NCBI RefSeq assembly: GCF_002095385.1
Contig: NZ_MIPP01000008.1
Location: 1 to 64,000, forward strand
Source of the DNA: Pantoea eucrina
GTDB lineage: Bacteria; Pseudomonadota; Gammaproteobacteria; Enterobacterales; Enterobacteriaceae
Reading direction: 5' to 3'
Length of the DNA: 64,000 bases
The translations under genes and the position numbers were made by a program. Under the pieces are notes generated by a model. The model was not told where the DNA came from. It did not search any database and saw only the letters and a program-made list of their open reading frames with translations. Shown here piece after piece: positions 18,102 to 27,614 of this stretch. Numbering within the stretch: the first letter of the stretch is position 1; each line of letters begins with the position of its first letter.

Positions 18102-20015
18102 CTAACCGCGCGCCGCGCGCCAGTAACCAATCAGGCGCAGATAGTTGCCTTTTACCGTCTTAATCAGCGTCTGGTCATCCAGCTCGCCTTTCAGCCACTG
18201 ACGTGAAGGCTGACCAAAGATGGTGCGCCCGACGGCAAATCCTTTTACCCACTCCGCCTGCGCCGCCGCGGCAAAGCCCGCCTTGAGCTTATCTTCCGGC
18301 GCGTCCAGGCCAAGCAGCAGTATGCCGCGACAGTACGGATCCTGCTGTTCAATCAGCGCACCTATCGCCTGCCAGCTCTCTGCAGAGAGCGGCGGCAGTT
18401 TCCACCAGTCGGGCTGAATGCCGAGGCTGTAGAAGTGGCTCAGCATCTCATGATAGTAAGACTCGTTGTGATCCGGATTGCTCTCCGGCAGGATCACCTC
18501 TACCAGCAGCTCATGCCCGCTCTTGTTACAGCCGCGCCAGACATCCAGCAGCAGCGCATCCTGCTCATCGCGCAGCTCAGCGCTGTCGTGCGGATGGTAA
18601 AACACCAGGCACTTCACCACGTGCTCCGCCGGCCAGTCGATCAGCTGCGAGCCGATATTGCCATGCTCCAGGCGCAGCGGCCGCGATCCGGGCTGCTCAA
18701 TCGGCCGACCAATCCACCACTTTTTGCCGGTAATTGCGTTCAGCGCTTTCTGCCCGTAGGTGGTATCGGCCAGAATGCCGCTCTTTTCATTCAGGCCTGC
18801 TTCTGCCGCCGCCTCCTGCGCCGCCTGCAGCAGCAGCAGTTTCAACTGCGGAATGCGCGTCTCGCTGACGCCCGCTTCCTGCGCCATATCGGCCAGCTGT
18901 TTACGGTGGTCAAAGGCGAACACATTCAGCTCCGGCCACTGCTGCCGGCGCGTGGTGACCCGGTGCAGGTGAGTAAGGCGCGTATCGCGATCTGGTCGTT
19001 TAACCTCACGGTCGCGGCTGAGGAAATCATCCAGCTCCGCTTTAGTAGGCATTGCCGGCGCGCAGCCGTGCCGCGACACCACCAGCGCGCCACAGGCATT
19101 CGCGTAGCGACACGCCTGCTCCCAGCTCTCATCGTTCAGCCAGCCGCGCAGCAGACCGGACATAAATGCATCGCCCGCACCCAGTACGTTCAGCACTTCA
19201 ACCTGCACGCCGCTCTGCAGCCGGGTCTGTTCCCAGCTGTCCGGAATATCGCCCTCAAACACCACGCAGCCCAGCGGACCGCGCTTGCACACCAGCGTGG
19301 CCTGGCTTGCCTGGCGCACATTTTTCAGCGCCGTCAGCGTATCGGTACTGCCGCCGGCAATGTGAAACTCCTCTTCGGTGCCGACGATAAGGTCAAAATA
19401 GTGCAGCACTTCCTGCAGCTGGCGGGTCACCTGGCCCGATTCAATAAAGCGCGTCTCACCGTCGCCCAGTGAGGTCAGGCCCCACAATACCGGCCGATAG
19501 TCGATATCCAGCGCGGTACGCAGCCCGTTGCGACGGGCAATATCCAGCGCTTTCAGCACGGCGGCGCGGGTATCCGGATGGGAAAGGTGCGTGCCGGTAA
19601 TCGCGACCGCGCGTGAAGAAGTAATGAACGCCTCCTGAATATCATCCGGCACCAGCCCCATATCCGCGCAGTTATCGCGATAGAAGATCAGCGGAAAGGT
19701 CTCTTCATCTTTAATGCCGAGGATCACCAGTCCGGTCAGACGCGTTTTATCGGTGATCAGGCCGTCAGTGTTACAGCCGACGCGCTGCAGCTCTTCACGT
19801 AAAAAACGGCCGTTATGTTCATCGCCGACGCGCGCCAGCATCGCAGATTTCAGCCCCTGAATGGCTGTGCCATACGCCACGTTGCCTGAGGATCCACCCA
19901 GATATTTATTAAAGCTGGTCATATCCTCTAAGCGCGAACCGATTTGCTGACCATAGAGATCAACGGCGATGCGTCCGATACAAATCACATCAAGCCGCTT
20001 CTGTTGTGTACTCAT
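18102..20015 (-). CDS. iolC: Bifunctional 5-dehydro-2-deoxygluconokinase / 5-dehydro-2-deoxyphosphogluconate aldolase-type fusion
   Basis: A 637-residue two-domain protein. Residues about 1-330 are a PfkB-family kinase that phosphorylates 2-deoxy-5-keto-gluconate: the N-terminal GGSSGNVAYGTAIQGLKSAM, the C-terminal GAGDAFMSGLLRGWL anion-hole motif. Residues about 345-637 are a DUF2090 TIM-barrel-like domain (NVFAFDHRKQLADMA; GILLLGLDAPEDKLKAGFAAA) annotated in this fusion as the aldolase giving DHAP and malonate semialdehyde. The fusion removes the need for a separate iolJ, and none is in the cluster. It is transcribed alone, divergent from iolDGE across a 536-base region that carries IolR-like sites. 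Confidence 0.93.
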   Translation of the reverse strand: MSTQQKRLDVICIGRIAVDLYGQQIGSRLEDMTSFNKYLGGSSGNVAYGTAIQGLKSAMLARVGDEHNGRFLREELQRVGCNTDGLITDKTRLTGLVILGIKDEETFPLIFYRDNCADMGLVPDDIQEAFITSSRAVAITGTHLSHPDTRAAVLKALDIARRNGLRTALDIDYRPVLWGLTSLGDGETRFIESGQVTRQLQEVLHYFDLIVGTEEEFHIAGGSTDTLTALKNVRQASQATLVCKRGPLGCVVFEGDIPDSWEQTRLQSGVQVEVLNVLGAGDAFMSGLLRGWLNDESWEQACRYANACGALVVSRHGCAPAMPTKAELDDFLSRDREVKRPDRDTRLTHLHRVTTRRQQWPELNVFAFDHRKQLADMAQEAGVSETRIPQLKLLLLQAAQEAAAEAGLNEKSGILADTTYGQKALNAITGKKWWIGRPIEQPGSRPLRLEHGNIGSQLIDWPAEHVVKCLVFYHPHDSAELRDEQDALLLDVWRGCNKSGHELLVEVILPESNPDHNESYYHEMLSHFYSLGIQPDWWKLPPLSAESWQAIGALIEQQDPYCRGILLLGLDAPEDKLKAGFAAAAQAEWVKGFAVGRTIFGQPSRQWLKGELDDQTLIKTVKGNYLRLIGYWRAARG

Positions 20016-20120
20016 ACCTATAGTTTCCTTCTGTGATAAGCAGGCACGAACATCATCGCCCGTGTCGGGTGCGCTGCTGTCGGGTTCTCAGAATGCCTGA
20101 CTGGCTGGAAAATCAGTATG

Positions 20121-20136
20121 AGGAATGAATATTTCA
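20121..20136 (-). promoter_or_regulatory. IolR-like operator upstream of iolC
   Basis: AGGAA-N6-TTTCA, about 106 bases upstream of the iolC start. It matches the GRAA-N6-TTTC pattern found at the other iol promoters. Confidence 0.45.
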
Positions 20137-20405
20137 TAAACAACATAAAATGAAACATACATCTTTATTTTGTGAGCCAGGTAAATTACCGCTCTGCGCA
20201 ACAGAGCAGGGATAACGTCGTAAACTGGCGCGGCATCTCCGGGCTGTGAAGCCGATCGCAGGAAATATCAGGTAAATAGCAGAAGCTCTCCGGGTGAAAC
20301 AAAAGTTCACAACCGCGCCACGCTTTCTGGCTTCGTTCCACTTTATCCACGCAGAAATGGCTGCTCAGTCACTTTACTGTGCTGAATTTGATCTCCATCG
20401 CAAAA

Positions 20406-20457
20406 TGAAATGTTTCTTCTGTAATTGTATTTTATGGAAAAAATATTTGTTTATAAT
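20406..20457 (+). promoter_or_regulatory. iolD promoter with two IolR-like sites
   Basis: TGAAA-N6-TTCTG at 20406-20421 and TGGAA-N6-TTTGT at 20435-20450 lie immediately upstream of a TATAAT hexamer (20452-20457). No good -35 hexamer is apparent at the expected distance. Confidence 0.45.
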
Positions 20458-20551
20458 CGCCGCATGTTTCACTTATGCGCGGGGCAGCCAGACAGCCTGC
20501 TCCGGGTCGCGAGGCTCCTCTGCGGATGCCGGCAAGTAAAGGAAAAGAGAT

Positions 20552-22486
20552 ATGGGCACGATCAGACTGACAACGGCACAGGCGCTGGTGAAGTTTCTCG
20601 ATAATCAATATCTGAATGTCGATGGCGCAGAGAGCAAGTTTGTGAAAGGCGTGTTCGCCATTTTCGGCCACGGTAACGTACTCGGTATGGGTCAGGCGCT
20701 GGAGCAGGATAGCGGCGATCTGATTGTGTATCAGGGACGCAACGAGCAGGGTATGGCGCATGCTGCGACCGGCTTTGCCAAACAGTCGCTGCGCCGTCAG
20801 ATTATCGCCTGTACCTCGTCGGTAGGCCCGGGCGCGGCCAACATGATTACCGCTGCGGCAACCGCCACGGCCAACCGTATTCCGCTGCTGCTGCTCCCCG
20901 GCGATGTGTTTGCGACCCGCCAGCCCGATCCGGTGCTGCAGCAGATTGAGCAGAGCCACGATTTAAGTATCAGTACCAATGATGCTTTCCGCGCCGTCAG
21001 CAAATACTGGGATCGCATCAGCCGCCCGGAGCAGCTGATGTCCGCCTGTATTAACGCCATGCGCGTGCTGACCGATCCCGCCGAAACCGGTGCAGTGACG
21101 CTCGCCCTGCCGCAGGATGTACAGGGCGAAGCGTGGGATTTCCCGGACTACTTCTTTCAGAAGCGCGTGCATCGGCTCGATCGCCGCCTTCCTTCTCCTG
21201 CGCCGCTTGAGGCTGCGCTGGCGCTGATTGCGCGCAAGCACAAGCCGCTGATTGTCGTGGGCGGTGGCGTCAAATACTCCGGAGCGGGCGAGGCGCTGCT
21301 GAAGTTTGCTGAGCGCTTCGCGATTCCGTTTGCGGAAACGCAGGCGGGCAAAGGCACGCTGAGTTCCGAACATCCGCTGAACCTGGGGGGCGTGGGGGAA
21401 ACCGGCTCTCTGGCCGCTAACCTGCTGGCGAAAGAGGCCGATCTGGTTATCGGTATCGGCACCCGCTATACCGACTTCACCACCGCGTCAAAATGGATTT
21501 TTCGCCATCCGGAGGTCAGCTTCCTTAATCTTAACGTCAGCAACTTCGACAGCTACAAGCTCGATGGCGTGCAGCTGCTCGCCGATGCGCGCGAAGGGCT
21601 GACCGCGCTGGCGCAGCAGCTGCAGGGCTTTGAAAGCCACTGGGGCGATCAGATAGAAGAGGCGCAGCGTCAGCTGCGGCAGGAGACGCAGCGCGTCTAT
21701 GCTGCTACCTGGAACAGCAATGATTTCGTTCCGGAAATTGCTGACCATATCGATCGCGACGCGCTGTTTGCCGAATTTCAGCGTCTTACTCAATCCGTGC
21801 TGACGCAGAGTAGCGTGCTCGGCACGCTGAACGAGCAGCTGCCGGATGACGCGGTCATTGTGGCCGCAGCGGGCAGCCTGCCGGGCGACCTGCAGCGCGT
21901 CTGGCGCACCCGCAGTTACAACGACTATCACGTGGAGTATGGCTACTCCTGCATGGGTTATGAAGTCAACGCCGCGCTGGGGGCAAAGCTGGCCCAGCCG
22001 CAGCGTGAGGTCTATGCCATGGTCGGTGATGGCTCTTTCATGATGCTGCACTCAGAGCTGGTGACGTCGATTCAGGAGGGCGCGAAGATCAACGTCATCC
22101 TGCTGGATAACATGACCAACGGCTGCATTAACAACCTGCAGATGGAACACGGTATGGACAGCTTTACGACCGAATTCCGCTTCCGTAATCCGGAAGGGGG
22201 GCGGCTCGATGGCGGCTTTGTGCCGGTGGACTTTGCGGCCATTGCCGCCGGGTACGGCTGCAAAACCTACCGCGTCACCACGCTTGAGCAGCTGAAGGCG
22301 GCGCTGGCCGACGCACAGCAGCAAAGCGTCTCCACCCTGATTGATATCAAAGTGCTGCCAAAAACCATGGTGCACAAATATTTCAGCTGGTGGAACGTCG
22401 GCGTGGCGCAAACCTCTGAATCTGAGCGTACGCAGCAGGTCGCTGACAAGCTGAATCAGCACATTCAGCAGGCACGTAAATATTAA
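20552..22486 (+). CDS. iolD: 3D-(3,5/4)-trihydroxycyclohexane-1,2-dione acylhydrolase
   Basis: A 644-residue thiamine-diphosphate enzyme that opens the inositol ring, hydrolysing trihydroxycyclohexane-dione to 5-deoxy-glucuronate. The ThDP N-domain glutamate region is present ([31 protein letters not shown]). The central domain carries [15 protein letters not shown]. The Mg-ThDP motif is [29 protein letters not shown] (GDG to N spacing as usual). ATG 20552 has an aaggaaaagag site. First gene of iolDGE: iolG follows after 59 bases and iolE after a further 59. The leader contains operator-like sites adjacent to the -10 box. Confidence 0.96.
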   Translation: MGTIRLTTAQALVKFLDNQYLNVDGAESKFVKGVFAIFGHGNVLGMGQALEQDSGDLIVYQGRNEQGMAHAATGFAKQSLRRQIIACTSSVGPGAANMITAAATATANRIPLLLLPGDVFATRQPDPVLQQIEQSHDLSISTNDAFRAVSKYWDRISRPEQLMSACINAMRVLTDPAETGAVTLALPQDVQGEAWDFPDYFFQKRVHRLDRRLPSPAPLEAALALIARKHKPLIVVGGGVKYSGAGEALLKFAERFAIPFAETQAGKGTLSSEHPLNLGGVGETGSLAANLLAKEADLVIGIGTRYTDFTTASKWIFRHPEVSFLNLNVSNFDSYKLDGVQLLADAREGLTALAQQLQGFESHWGDQIEEAQRQLRQETQRVYAATWNSNDFVPEIADHIDRDALFAEFQRLTQSVLTQSSVLGTLNEQLPDDAVIVAAAGSLPGDLQRVWRTRSYNDYHVEYGYSCMGYEVNAALGAKLAQPQREVYAMVGDGSFMMLHSELVTSIQEGAKINVILLDNMTNGCINNLQMEHGMDSFTTEFRFRNPEGGRLDGGFVPVDFAAIAAGYGCKTYRVTTLEQLKAALADAQQQSVSTLIDIKVLPKTMVHKYFSWWNVGVAQTSESERTQQVADKLNQHIQQARKY

Positions 22487-22545
22487 CGCTTCTGGCCGGC
22501 GCAGATCGGCCGTCTTATCTCTTATCTGACTCTACAGGTGTAATC

Positions 22546-23559
22546 ATGACGCTCAAACTTGGGGTAATCGGGACCGGTGCAATTGGTCAGGAGCATATCC
22601 GTCGCTGTAACAACGTACTGCAGGGCGCAAAAGTGGTGGCGGTTTCCGACATCAACGTTGAGGGGGCCCGGGCGGCGCTGCAGCGGCTGAATATCAGCGC
22701 GGAGGTTTATCAGGATGGTCATCAGGTGATCGCCTCGCCGGAGGTTGACGCCATTCTGGTGACCTCCTGGGACCCGACGCATGAAGAGTTTACCCTGGCG
22801 GCTATCGCTGCCGGCAAGCCGGTATTCTGTGAAAAGCCGCTGGCGATGAGTGCGGAAGGCTGCCGCCGTATTGTGGATGCGGAAATTCAGCACGGCAAAC
22901 GGCTGGTGCAGGTGGGCTTTATGCGCCCGTATGACGCGGGCTATCGCGCCCTGAAAAAAGTGATTACTGAAGGTGAGATTGGCGAACCGCTGATGCTGCA
23001 CTGCGCGCACCGTAATCAGAGCGTGGGTGAGAACTACACCACCGACATGGCTATCACCAACACGCTGATCCACGAGCTGGATGTGCTGCGCTGGCTGACG
23101 GAGGATGACTATAAATCGGTACAGGTGGTCTTTCCGCGCGTCACGTCAAAATCGCATGCGCAGCTGAAGGATCCGCAGATTGTGCTGTTTGAAACGCAGA
23201 AAGGGATCCGCATCGATGTGGAGATCTTTGTGAACTGCGCCTATGGCTACGATATCCAGTGTGAAGTGGTGGGGGAAGAGGGCATTGCCCGTCTGCCAGA
23301 GCCGTCGGCGATCCAGACGCGTAAAAACGCGCGCCTCGGAACGCCGCTGCTGACCGACTGGAAAGATCGCTTTATCGACGCCTATGACGTCGAGCTGCAG
23401 GCGTTTATTAACGATGTTAAAGCCGGTGAGCTTACCGGACCTTCCGCATGGGATGGCTTTGCCGCTTCAGTAGCAGCTGACGCATGCCTGAAAGCACAGA
23501 ACAGCGGCGCGATTGAGCCGGTTGAAATGCCACCGCGTCCGGCATTTTACAGCAAATAA
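22546..23559 (+). CDS. iolG: Inositol 2-dehydrogenase
   Basis: First step of the pathway: NAD+-dependent oxidation of myo-inositol to 2-keto-myo-inositol (scyllo-inosose). The 337-residue GFO/IDH/MocA-family protein has the Rossmann motif [12 protein letters not shown] (residues 6-17) and catalytic Lys97 in the CEKPLAM motif. The second conserved region, [19 protein letters not shown], supplies the Asp and His of the active site. Start ATG 22546 follows caggtgtaatc. It is in an operon between iolD and iolE. Confidence 0.95.
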   Translation: MTLKLGVIGTGAIGQEHIRRCNNVLQGAKVVAVSDINVEGARAALQRLNISAEVYQDGHQVIASPEVDAILVTSWDPTHEEFTLAAIAAGKPVFCEKPLAMSAEGCRRIVDAEIQHGKRLVQVGFMRPYDAGYRALKKVITEGEIGEPLMLHCAHRNQSVGENYTTDMAITNTLIHELDVLRWLTEDDYKSVQVVFPRVTSKSHAQLKDPQIVLFETQKGIRIDVEIFVNCAYGYDIQCEVVGEEGIARLPEPSAIQTRKNARLGTPLLTDWKDRFIDAYDVELQAFINDVKAGELTGPSAWDGFAASVAADACLKAQNSGAIEPVEMPPRPAFYSK

Positions 23560-23618
23560 CCTGCTACTTTTTTTGCAGCGGCGCGACTGCTCCGCTGCCC
23601 TGATTCCGGGATTTGAAG

Positions 23619-24515
23619 ATGAACAAAGAGAATGTAAAGCTGGCGATAGCGCCGATCGGCTGGACCAATGACGACATGCCCGATCTGGGCAAAGAGAACA
23701 CATTCCAGCAGACGGTCAGTGAAATGGCGCTGGCCGGTTTTACCGGCAGCGAAGTCGGCAGTAAATACCCGCGCGATCCGGCGATTCTGAAACCGATGCT
23801 CGATATCCGCGGCATTGAGATCTGCAACGCGTGGTTCAGCACCTTTTTTGCTAACGGCGATAAGGCGAAGACCATCGATGAGTTCATCAACCATATGAAC
23901 TTCCTGCATGCGATGGGCGCGCGCGTTATCGGCTGTTCAGAGCAGAGCAAAAGTATTCAGGGTACCACGCTGGCCGTGTTTGAGCAGAAACCGGTGTTCA
24001 GTGACGAAGAGTGGCGCCTGACGGCGGAAGGCTATAACGAACTGGCGCAGCTTGCCGCAGAAAAGGGCATGCGCGTGACGCTGCACCACCATATGGGAAC
24101 CGGGATCCAGACGCCGGAAGAGATTGACCGTTTTATGGCGCTGACCCACGACAGCGTAGGCCTGCTCTATGATACCGGCCATATTTACTACTCTGAAGGA
24201 TCGCAGCAGGCGATGCTGGACGTACTGACCACGCATCTGCCGCGTATTTTCCACGTGCATCTGAAAGATGTGCGCGACGAAGTGGTGGCTGAAGTGCGCG
24301 GGAAATCCCTGTCGTTTCTTGATGGCGTGAAGAAAGGCACCTTCACCGTGCCGGGAGATGGTGCGATCGATTTCGCGCCGGTGTTTAAAATTCTCGACGA
24401 GGCAGGCTATAAAGGCTGGATGGTGGTAGAGGCGGAGCAGGATCCGGCTATCGCCAACCCGTTTGAATATGCGGTAAAAGCGCGCAAATATATCCGCGAA
24501 CACGCCGGACTCTGA
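23619..24515 (+). CDS. iolE: Myo-inosose-2 dehydratase
   Basis: Second step: dehydrates 2-keto-myo-inositol to the trihydroxycyclohexane-dione used by IolD. The 298-residue protein is an AP-endonuclease-type TIM barrel with metal ligands in [38 protein letters not shown] and VVEAEQDPA. The frame opens two codons earlier at a TTG, but ATG 23619 ([15 protein letters not shown]) after atttgaag is the sensible start. Last gene of iolDGE, followed by a strong 13-bp hairpin. Confidence 0.95.
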   Translation: MNKENVKLAIAPIGWTNDDMPDLGKENTFQQTVSEMALAGFTGSEVGSKYPRDPAILKPMLDIRGIEICNAWFSTFFANGDKAKTIDEFINHMNFLHAMGARVIGCSEQSKSIQGTTLAVFEQKPVFSDEEWRLTAEGYNELAQLAAEKGMRVTLHHHMGTGIQTPEEIDRFMALTHDSVGLLYDTGHIYYSEGSQQAMLDVLTTHLPRIFHVHLKDVRDEVVAEVRGKSLSFLDGVKKGTFTVPGDGAIDFAPVFKILDEAGYKGWMVVEAEQDPAIANPFEYAVKARKYIREHAGL

Positions 24516-24529
24516 TTGCTGCTCTGTGC

Positions 24530-24572
24530 CAGCGCCGCTGCCGCTTCTGTGGGGCAGCGGCGCTGTTCTGTT
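24530..24572 (+). terminator. Terminator after iolDGE
   Basis: A 13-bp perfect stem (24530-24542 with 24553-24565), 10-base loop, followed by a short T-rich ttctgtta tract. Confidence 0.7.
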
Positions 24573-24610
24573 ATCCCTGCACGCTCTTCCTGAATCGGTT
24601 ATCCGGCGAC

Positions 24611-24638
24611 ATAAAAAACCCCGCAGCGGGTGCGGGGT
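24611..24638 (-). terminator. Terminator after glpD
   Basis: An 8-bp stem accccgca/tgcggggt with loop gcggg. On the minus strand it is followed by a run of T, 22 bases past the glpD stop. Confidence 0.85.
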
Positions 24639-24659
24639 CGGTAAAGCGGATAACAGACC

Positions 24660-26168
24660 TTACGATGCGAGCGAAAGCGCCGGCTTCTGACTGTTGCGCG
24701 CCAGCCACTCGCTGATGCGCGCCTGCTGGGCCGTGTTCAGCCACATACCCTGCTTGGTACGGCGCCAGATAGCATCATCCAGTTCACGTACCCACTCGTT
24801 TTTGACCAGATAACGCAGTTCAGCTTCATAGAACTCATGACCAAAATTCTCGCCCAGATCGGTCAGGCTGGTGACACCCTCAAGCAGCATTTCGGTGCGA
24901 CTGCCGTAGGTGCGGGCATAGTGCCGCGCCATGTTTTCGCTGATAAAGGGATAGCGGCGACGCAGACCGGCAGCGTAGTCCTCACGCGTACCGGAGAAAT
25001 CACCACCCGGCAGCACGGCATTTTTTGTCCAGGCCGGGCCGGCGTTCGGGTAGTACTTCGCCAGTTTCTCCATCGCATGCTCTGCCAGCTTGCGATAGGT
25101 GGTCAGCTTACCGCCAAACACCGACAGCAGCGGCGCCCCGCCGTTATCATCACGCACGTCCAGCGTATAGTCGCGGGTGATCGCCTGCGGTGAATCTGAC
25201 TCATCATCACACAGCGGACGCACGCCGGAGTAGCTCCAGACGATATCATCTGAGGTCAGCTGCTTTTTGAAGTGCGCGTTAAACACCTTCAGCAGATAGC
25301 GCGTCTCTTCCTCATCAATTTTAACGTTTTTCGGATCGCCTTTGTACTCAACGTCGGTGGTACCGATGATAGAGAACTCATCCATCCACGGAATAACAAA
25401 CACGATACGGTTATCTTCGTTCTGCAGAATATAAGCCTGCTTTTCGGTGTGCACGCGCGGCACCACGATATGGCTGCCTTTAATAAGGCGAATGCCATAA
25501 GGGGATTTCAGCTTCAGGCCGTCGTCAAACAGCTGTTTAACCCACGGGCCGGCCGCATTAACCAGGCCTTTAGCGCGCCAGGTCAGAATTTTGCCGGTAT
25601 CGACCTCTTCTGCCTCAACCATCCACATGCCGCCTTCACGCCATGCGCGGTTAACGCGGGTACGGGTGCGCACTTCGCCACCTTTACGCTCAACTTCCTG
25701 CGCGTTCAGCACCACCATGCGGGCATCATCCACCCAGCAGTCGGAATATTCAAAACCGCGCGTAATTTCCGGCTTCAGCGCCGACTCCGCGCCAAAGCGC
25801 AGACCTTTACTGCCCGGCAGCGTAGTGCGCTTGCCGAGGCGGTCATACATAAACAGGCCCATACGGATCATCCACGCCGGACGCAGGTGCGGGCGGTGCG
25901 GCAGGCGGAAGCGCATCGGGAAAGCGATATGCGGTGCCATTTTTAACAGCACTTCGCGCTCGGCCAGCGCTTCACCAACCAGGCGAAATTCGTAGTGCTC
26001 AAGGTAGCGCAGGCCGCCGTGAATCAGTTTGGAACTGGCGGAGGAGGTGGCACACGCCAGATCCCGCGCCTCCAGCATCAGCACAGACAGTCCGCGTCCT
26101 GCAGCGTCCACTGCAATGCCGGCTCCGTTGATGCCGCCGCCGATCACGATCAGGTCTTTGGTTTCCAC
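24660..26168 (-). CDS. glpD: Aerobic glycerol-3-phosphate dehydrogenase
   Basis: A 502-residue FAD-dependent, membrane-associated enzyme oxidising sn-glycerol-3-phosphate to DHAP and passing electrons to ubiquinone. The FAD motif IGGGINGAGIAVDAAGRG is at the N-terminus. Signature segments SSASSKLIHGGLRYLEHYEF, VIPWMDEFSIIGTTDVEYKGDP and SVFGGKLTTYRKLAEHA are intact. The start is GTG (26166-26168) behind a ggaggag site; the rest matches E. coli GlpD. GlpR-like operators lie just upstream. The glg genes that flank it in E. coli are replaced by the iol cluster; both pathways feed DHAP. Confidence 0.97.
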   Translation of the reverse strand: METKDLIVIGGGINGAGIAVDAAGRGLSVLMLEARDLACATSSASSKLIHGGLRYLEHYEFRLVGEALAEREVLLKMAPHIAFPMRFRLPHRPHLRPAWMIRMGLFMYDRLGKRTTLPGSKGLRFGAESALKPEITRGFEYSDCWVDDARMVVLNAQEVERKGGEVRTRTRVNRAWREGGMWMVEAEEVDTGKILTWRAKGLVNAAGPWVKQLFDDGLKLKSPYGIRLIKGSHIVVPRVHTEKQAYILQNEDNRIVFVIPWMDEFSIIGTTDVEYKGDPKNVKIDEEETRYLLKVFNAHFKKQLTSDDIVWSYSGVRPLCDDESDSPQAITRDYTLDVRDDNGGAPLLSVFGGKLTTYRKLAEHAMEKLAKYYPNAGPAWTKNAVLPGGDFSGTREDYAAGLRRRYPFISENMARHYARTYGSRTEMLLEGVTSLTDLGENFGHEFYEAELRYLVKNEWVRELDDAIWRRTKQGMWLNTAQQARISEWLARNSQKPALSLAS

Positions 26169-26181
26169 GTCATCTCCTCCG

Positions 26182-26292
26182 ATGTTCGGAATAGTTCTAA
26201 AATGTTCGTTTTCGAGCGTAATAATAATCGGAAACCAACATTTTCGCCAGTCTTTAACGCAATAAAAACATTCCTGCGTGATGCAGCTAACA
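26182..26292. promoter_or_regulatory. GlpR-like operators and possible CRP site between glpD and glpE
   Basis: Two ATGTTCG half-sites start at 26182 and 26202, 20 bases apart. The second forms an inverted repeat ATGTTCG-tttt-CGAGCGT (26202-26219), close to the GlpR consensus. A weak CRP-like CGTGA-N6-TAACA occurs at 26277-26292. This matches E. coli glpD control by tandem GlpR sites and cAMP-CRP. Confidence 0.6.
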
Positions 26293-26396
26293 TTCCGGCA
26301 GGAAAAAAAACAGATAACCCTTTTCTTTATCAGGTTATGGCACCTGTTTCTCAGGGTAAACTAGGCGCAAACAGAACAGCTAAATGAGAGATAACG

Positions 26397-26723
26397 ATGG
26401 AAACCTTCGAGTGTATTAACGTTCAGCAGGCAAACACGCAGCTGGCGCAGGGCGCGCAGTTAGTCGATATTCGCGATCCACAGAGTTTCGCCCTGGGACA
26501 TGCCGCTGGCGCGCAGCATCTCTCCAATGACAACCTGGCGGACTTTATCGCGCAGGCGCGCCGCGATCTGCCGGTGCTGGTGATGTGTTATCACGGCAAC
26601 AGCAGCAAAGGCGCCGCGCAGTTTCTGCTGGGGCAGGGTTTCAGTGAGGTGTACAGCATTGATGGCGGGTTTGACGCCTGGCGTGCAGCGTTTCCTGCGC
26701 AGACCGCGACCGGTAGTCTCTGA
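26397..26723 (+). CDS. glpE: Thiosulfate sulfurtransferase GlpE
   Basis: A 108-residue single-domain rhodanese that transfers sulfur from thiosulfate to cyanide or thioredoxin; the same length as E. coli GlpE. The active-site loop VMCYHGNSS has the nucleophile Cys64. ATG 26397 has gagagata upstream. First gene of glpEGR, 25 bases before glpG. It diverges from glpD. Confidence 0.95.
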   Translation: METFECINVQQANTQLAQGAQLVDIRDPQSFALGHAAGAQHLSNDNLADFIAQARRDLPVLVMCYHGNSSKGAAQFLLGQGFSEVYSIDGGFDAWRAAFPAQTATGSL

Positions 26724-26748
26724 CCCGCCATCTTAAGGAGAGCGCAGC

Positions 26749-27582
26749 ATGATGCGTATTACCCGGTTCAGCCACGCCCGCACCGCGCAGGCGTTTGTGG
26801 ATTATATGGCGACGCGCGGTGTGACGCTGCGCATAGAGCAGGAAAGTCACTTTGTGATCGTGCTGGATGATGAGAGCCAGCTGCAGATGGTCGAAAACGA
26901 ACTTGCGCAATTCGTTCGCGACCCTAATCACCCGCGCTATCAGGCGGCCAGCTGGCGCAGCGGCAGCACCCGCAGCGGGCTGCACTATGAGCGCAGCAAC
27001 GTCTGGGCCACGATTCGCGAACGCGCCGGACCGCTGACGCTTTCGGTGATGGCGCTCTGCGTCGCAGTGTTTATTCTGATGCAGATTGCGGGTGATGATG
27101 TCGCGCTGGCCTGGCTGGGCTGGCCGGCTGACGCCTCGCAATATTTTCAGGTCTGGCGCTGGTTCAGCCATGCGCTGCTGCACTTTTCGTTGCTGCATAT
27201 CCTGTTTAACCTGATGTGGTGGTGGTATCTCGGCGGAGCGGTCGAGAAGCGACTCGGCAGCGGCAAGCTGTTTGTGATTATGCTGATCTCTGCGCTGCTC
27301 AGCGGCTGGATGCAGGCCAAATTCAGCGGCGTGCTGTTTGGCGGTCTTTCGGGTGTGGTCTATGCGCTGATGGGCTATTGCTGGCTGCGCGGCGAGCGCG
27401 ATCCCGAAAGCGGTATTTATCTGGAGCGCGGACTGATTGGTTTCGCTATTGTATGGCTGGTAATTGGCTGGTACGGCGCATTTGGTCTGGCAATTGCTAA
27501 TGCCGCGCACGTGACCGGCCTGCTGGTCGGGCTGGCTATGGCGTTTGTGGATACGCGCCACGCTGCCCGTCATCAGAGATAA
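26749..27582 (+). CDS. glpG: Rhomboid intramembrane serine protease GlpG
   Basis: A 277-residue rhomboid. The N-terminal cytoplasmic domain spans residues about 1-85, followed by six membrane helices. The catalytic dyad is present at the E. coli positions: Ser201 in [11 protein letters not shown] and His254 in NAAHVTGLL. It cleaves transmembrane helices of membrane proteins and has been linked to quality control. The motif [15 protein letters not shown] in loop 1 is typical. It follows glpE by 25 bases, starts after aaggagagc, and is followed by glpR after 32 bases, forming the classic glpEGR operon. Confidence 0.97.
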   Translation: MMRITRFSHARTAQAFVDYMATRGVTLRIEQESHFVIVLDDESQLQMVENELAQFVRDPNHPRYQAASWRSGSTRSGLHYERSNVWATIRERAGPLTLSVMALCVAVFILMQIAGDDVALAWLGWPADASQYFQVWRWFSHALLHFSLLHILFNLMWWWYLGGAVEKRLGSGKLFVIMLISALLSGWMQAKFSGVLFGGLSGVVYALMGYCWLRGERDPESGIYLERGLIGFAIVWLVIGWYGAFGLAIANAAHVTGLLVGLAMAFVDTRHAARHQR

Positions 27583-27614
27583 AAAGAACACGGCTGCAAG
27601 CCGAGGAGAGAGAT

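Larger units (their letters stand above)
20016..20551. promoter_or_regulatory. iolC/iolD divergent regulatory region
   Basis: A 536-base region between divergent iolC and iolD. Candidate operators lie at 20121-20136 (iolC side) and at 20406-20421 and 20435-20450 (iolD side). A TATAAT -10 box for iolD lies at 20452-20457, directly beside the last site, so a bound repressor would cover the promoter. A partial open frame at 20294-20539 has no ribosome site and unusual composition; I do not regard it as a gene. Confidence 0.55.

Noticed and set aside
20294-20539. 81-codon plus-strand frame upstream of iolD
   Set aside because: No ribosome site, unusual composition, and it overlaps the iolD promoter and operator-like sites.
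26641-27591. 316-codon minus-strand frame opposite glpG
   Set aside because: Shadow of glpG; the glpG protein has conserved catalytic Ser201 and His254, so the plus strand is the coding one.
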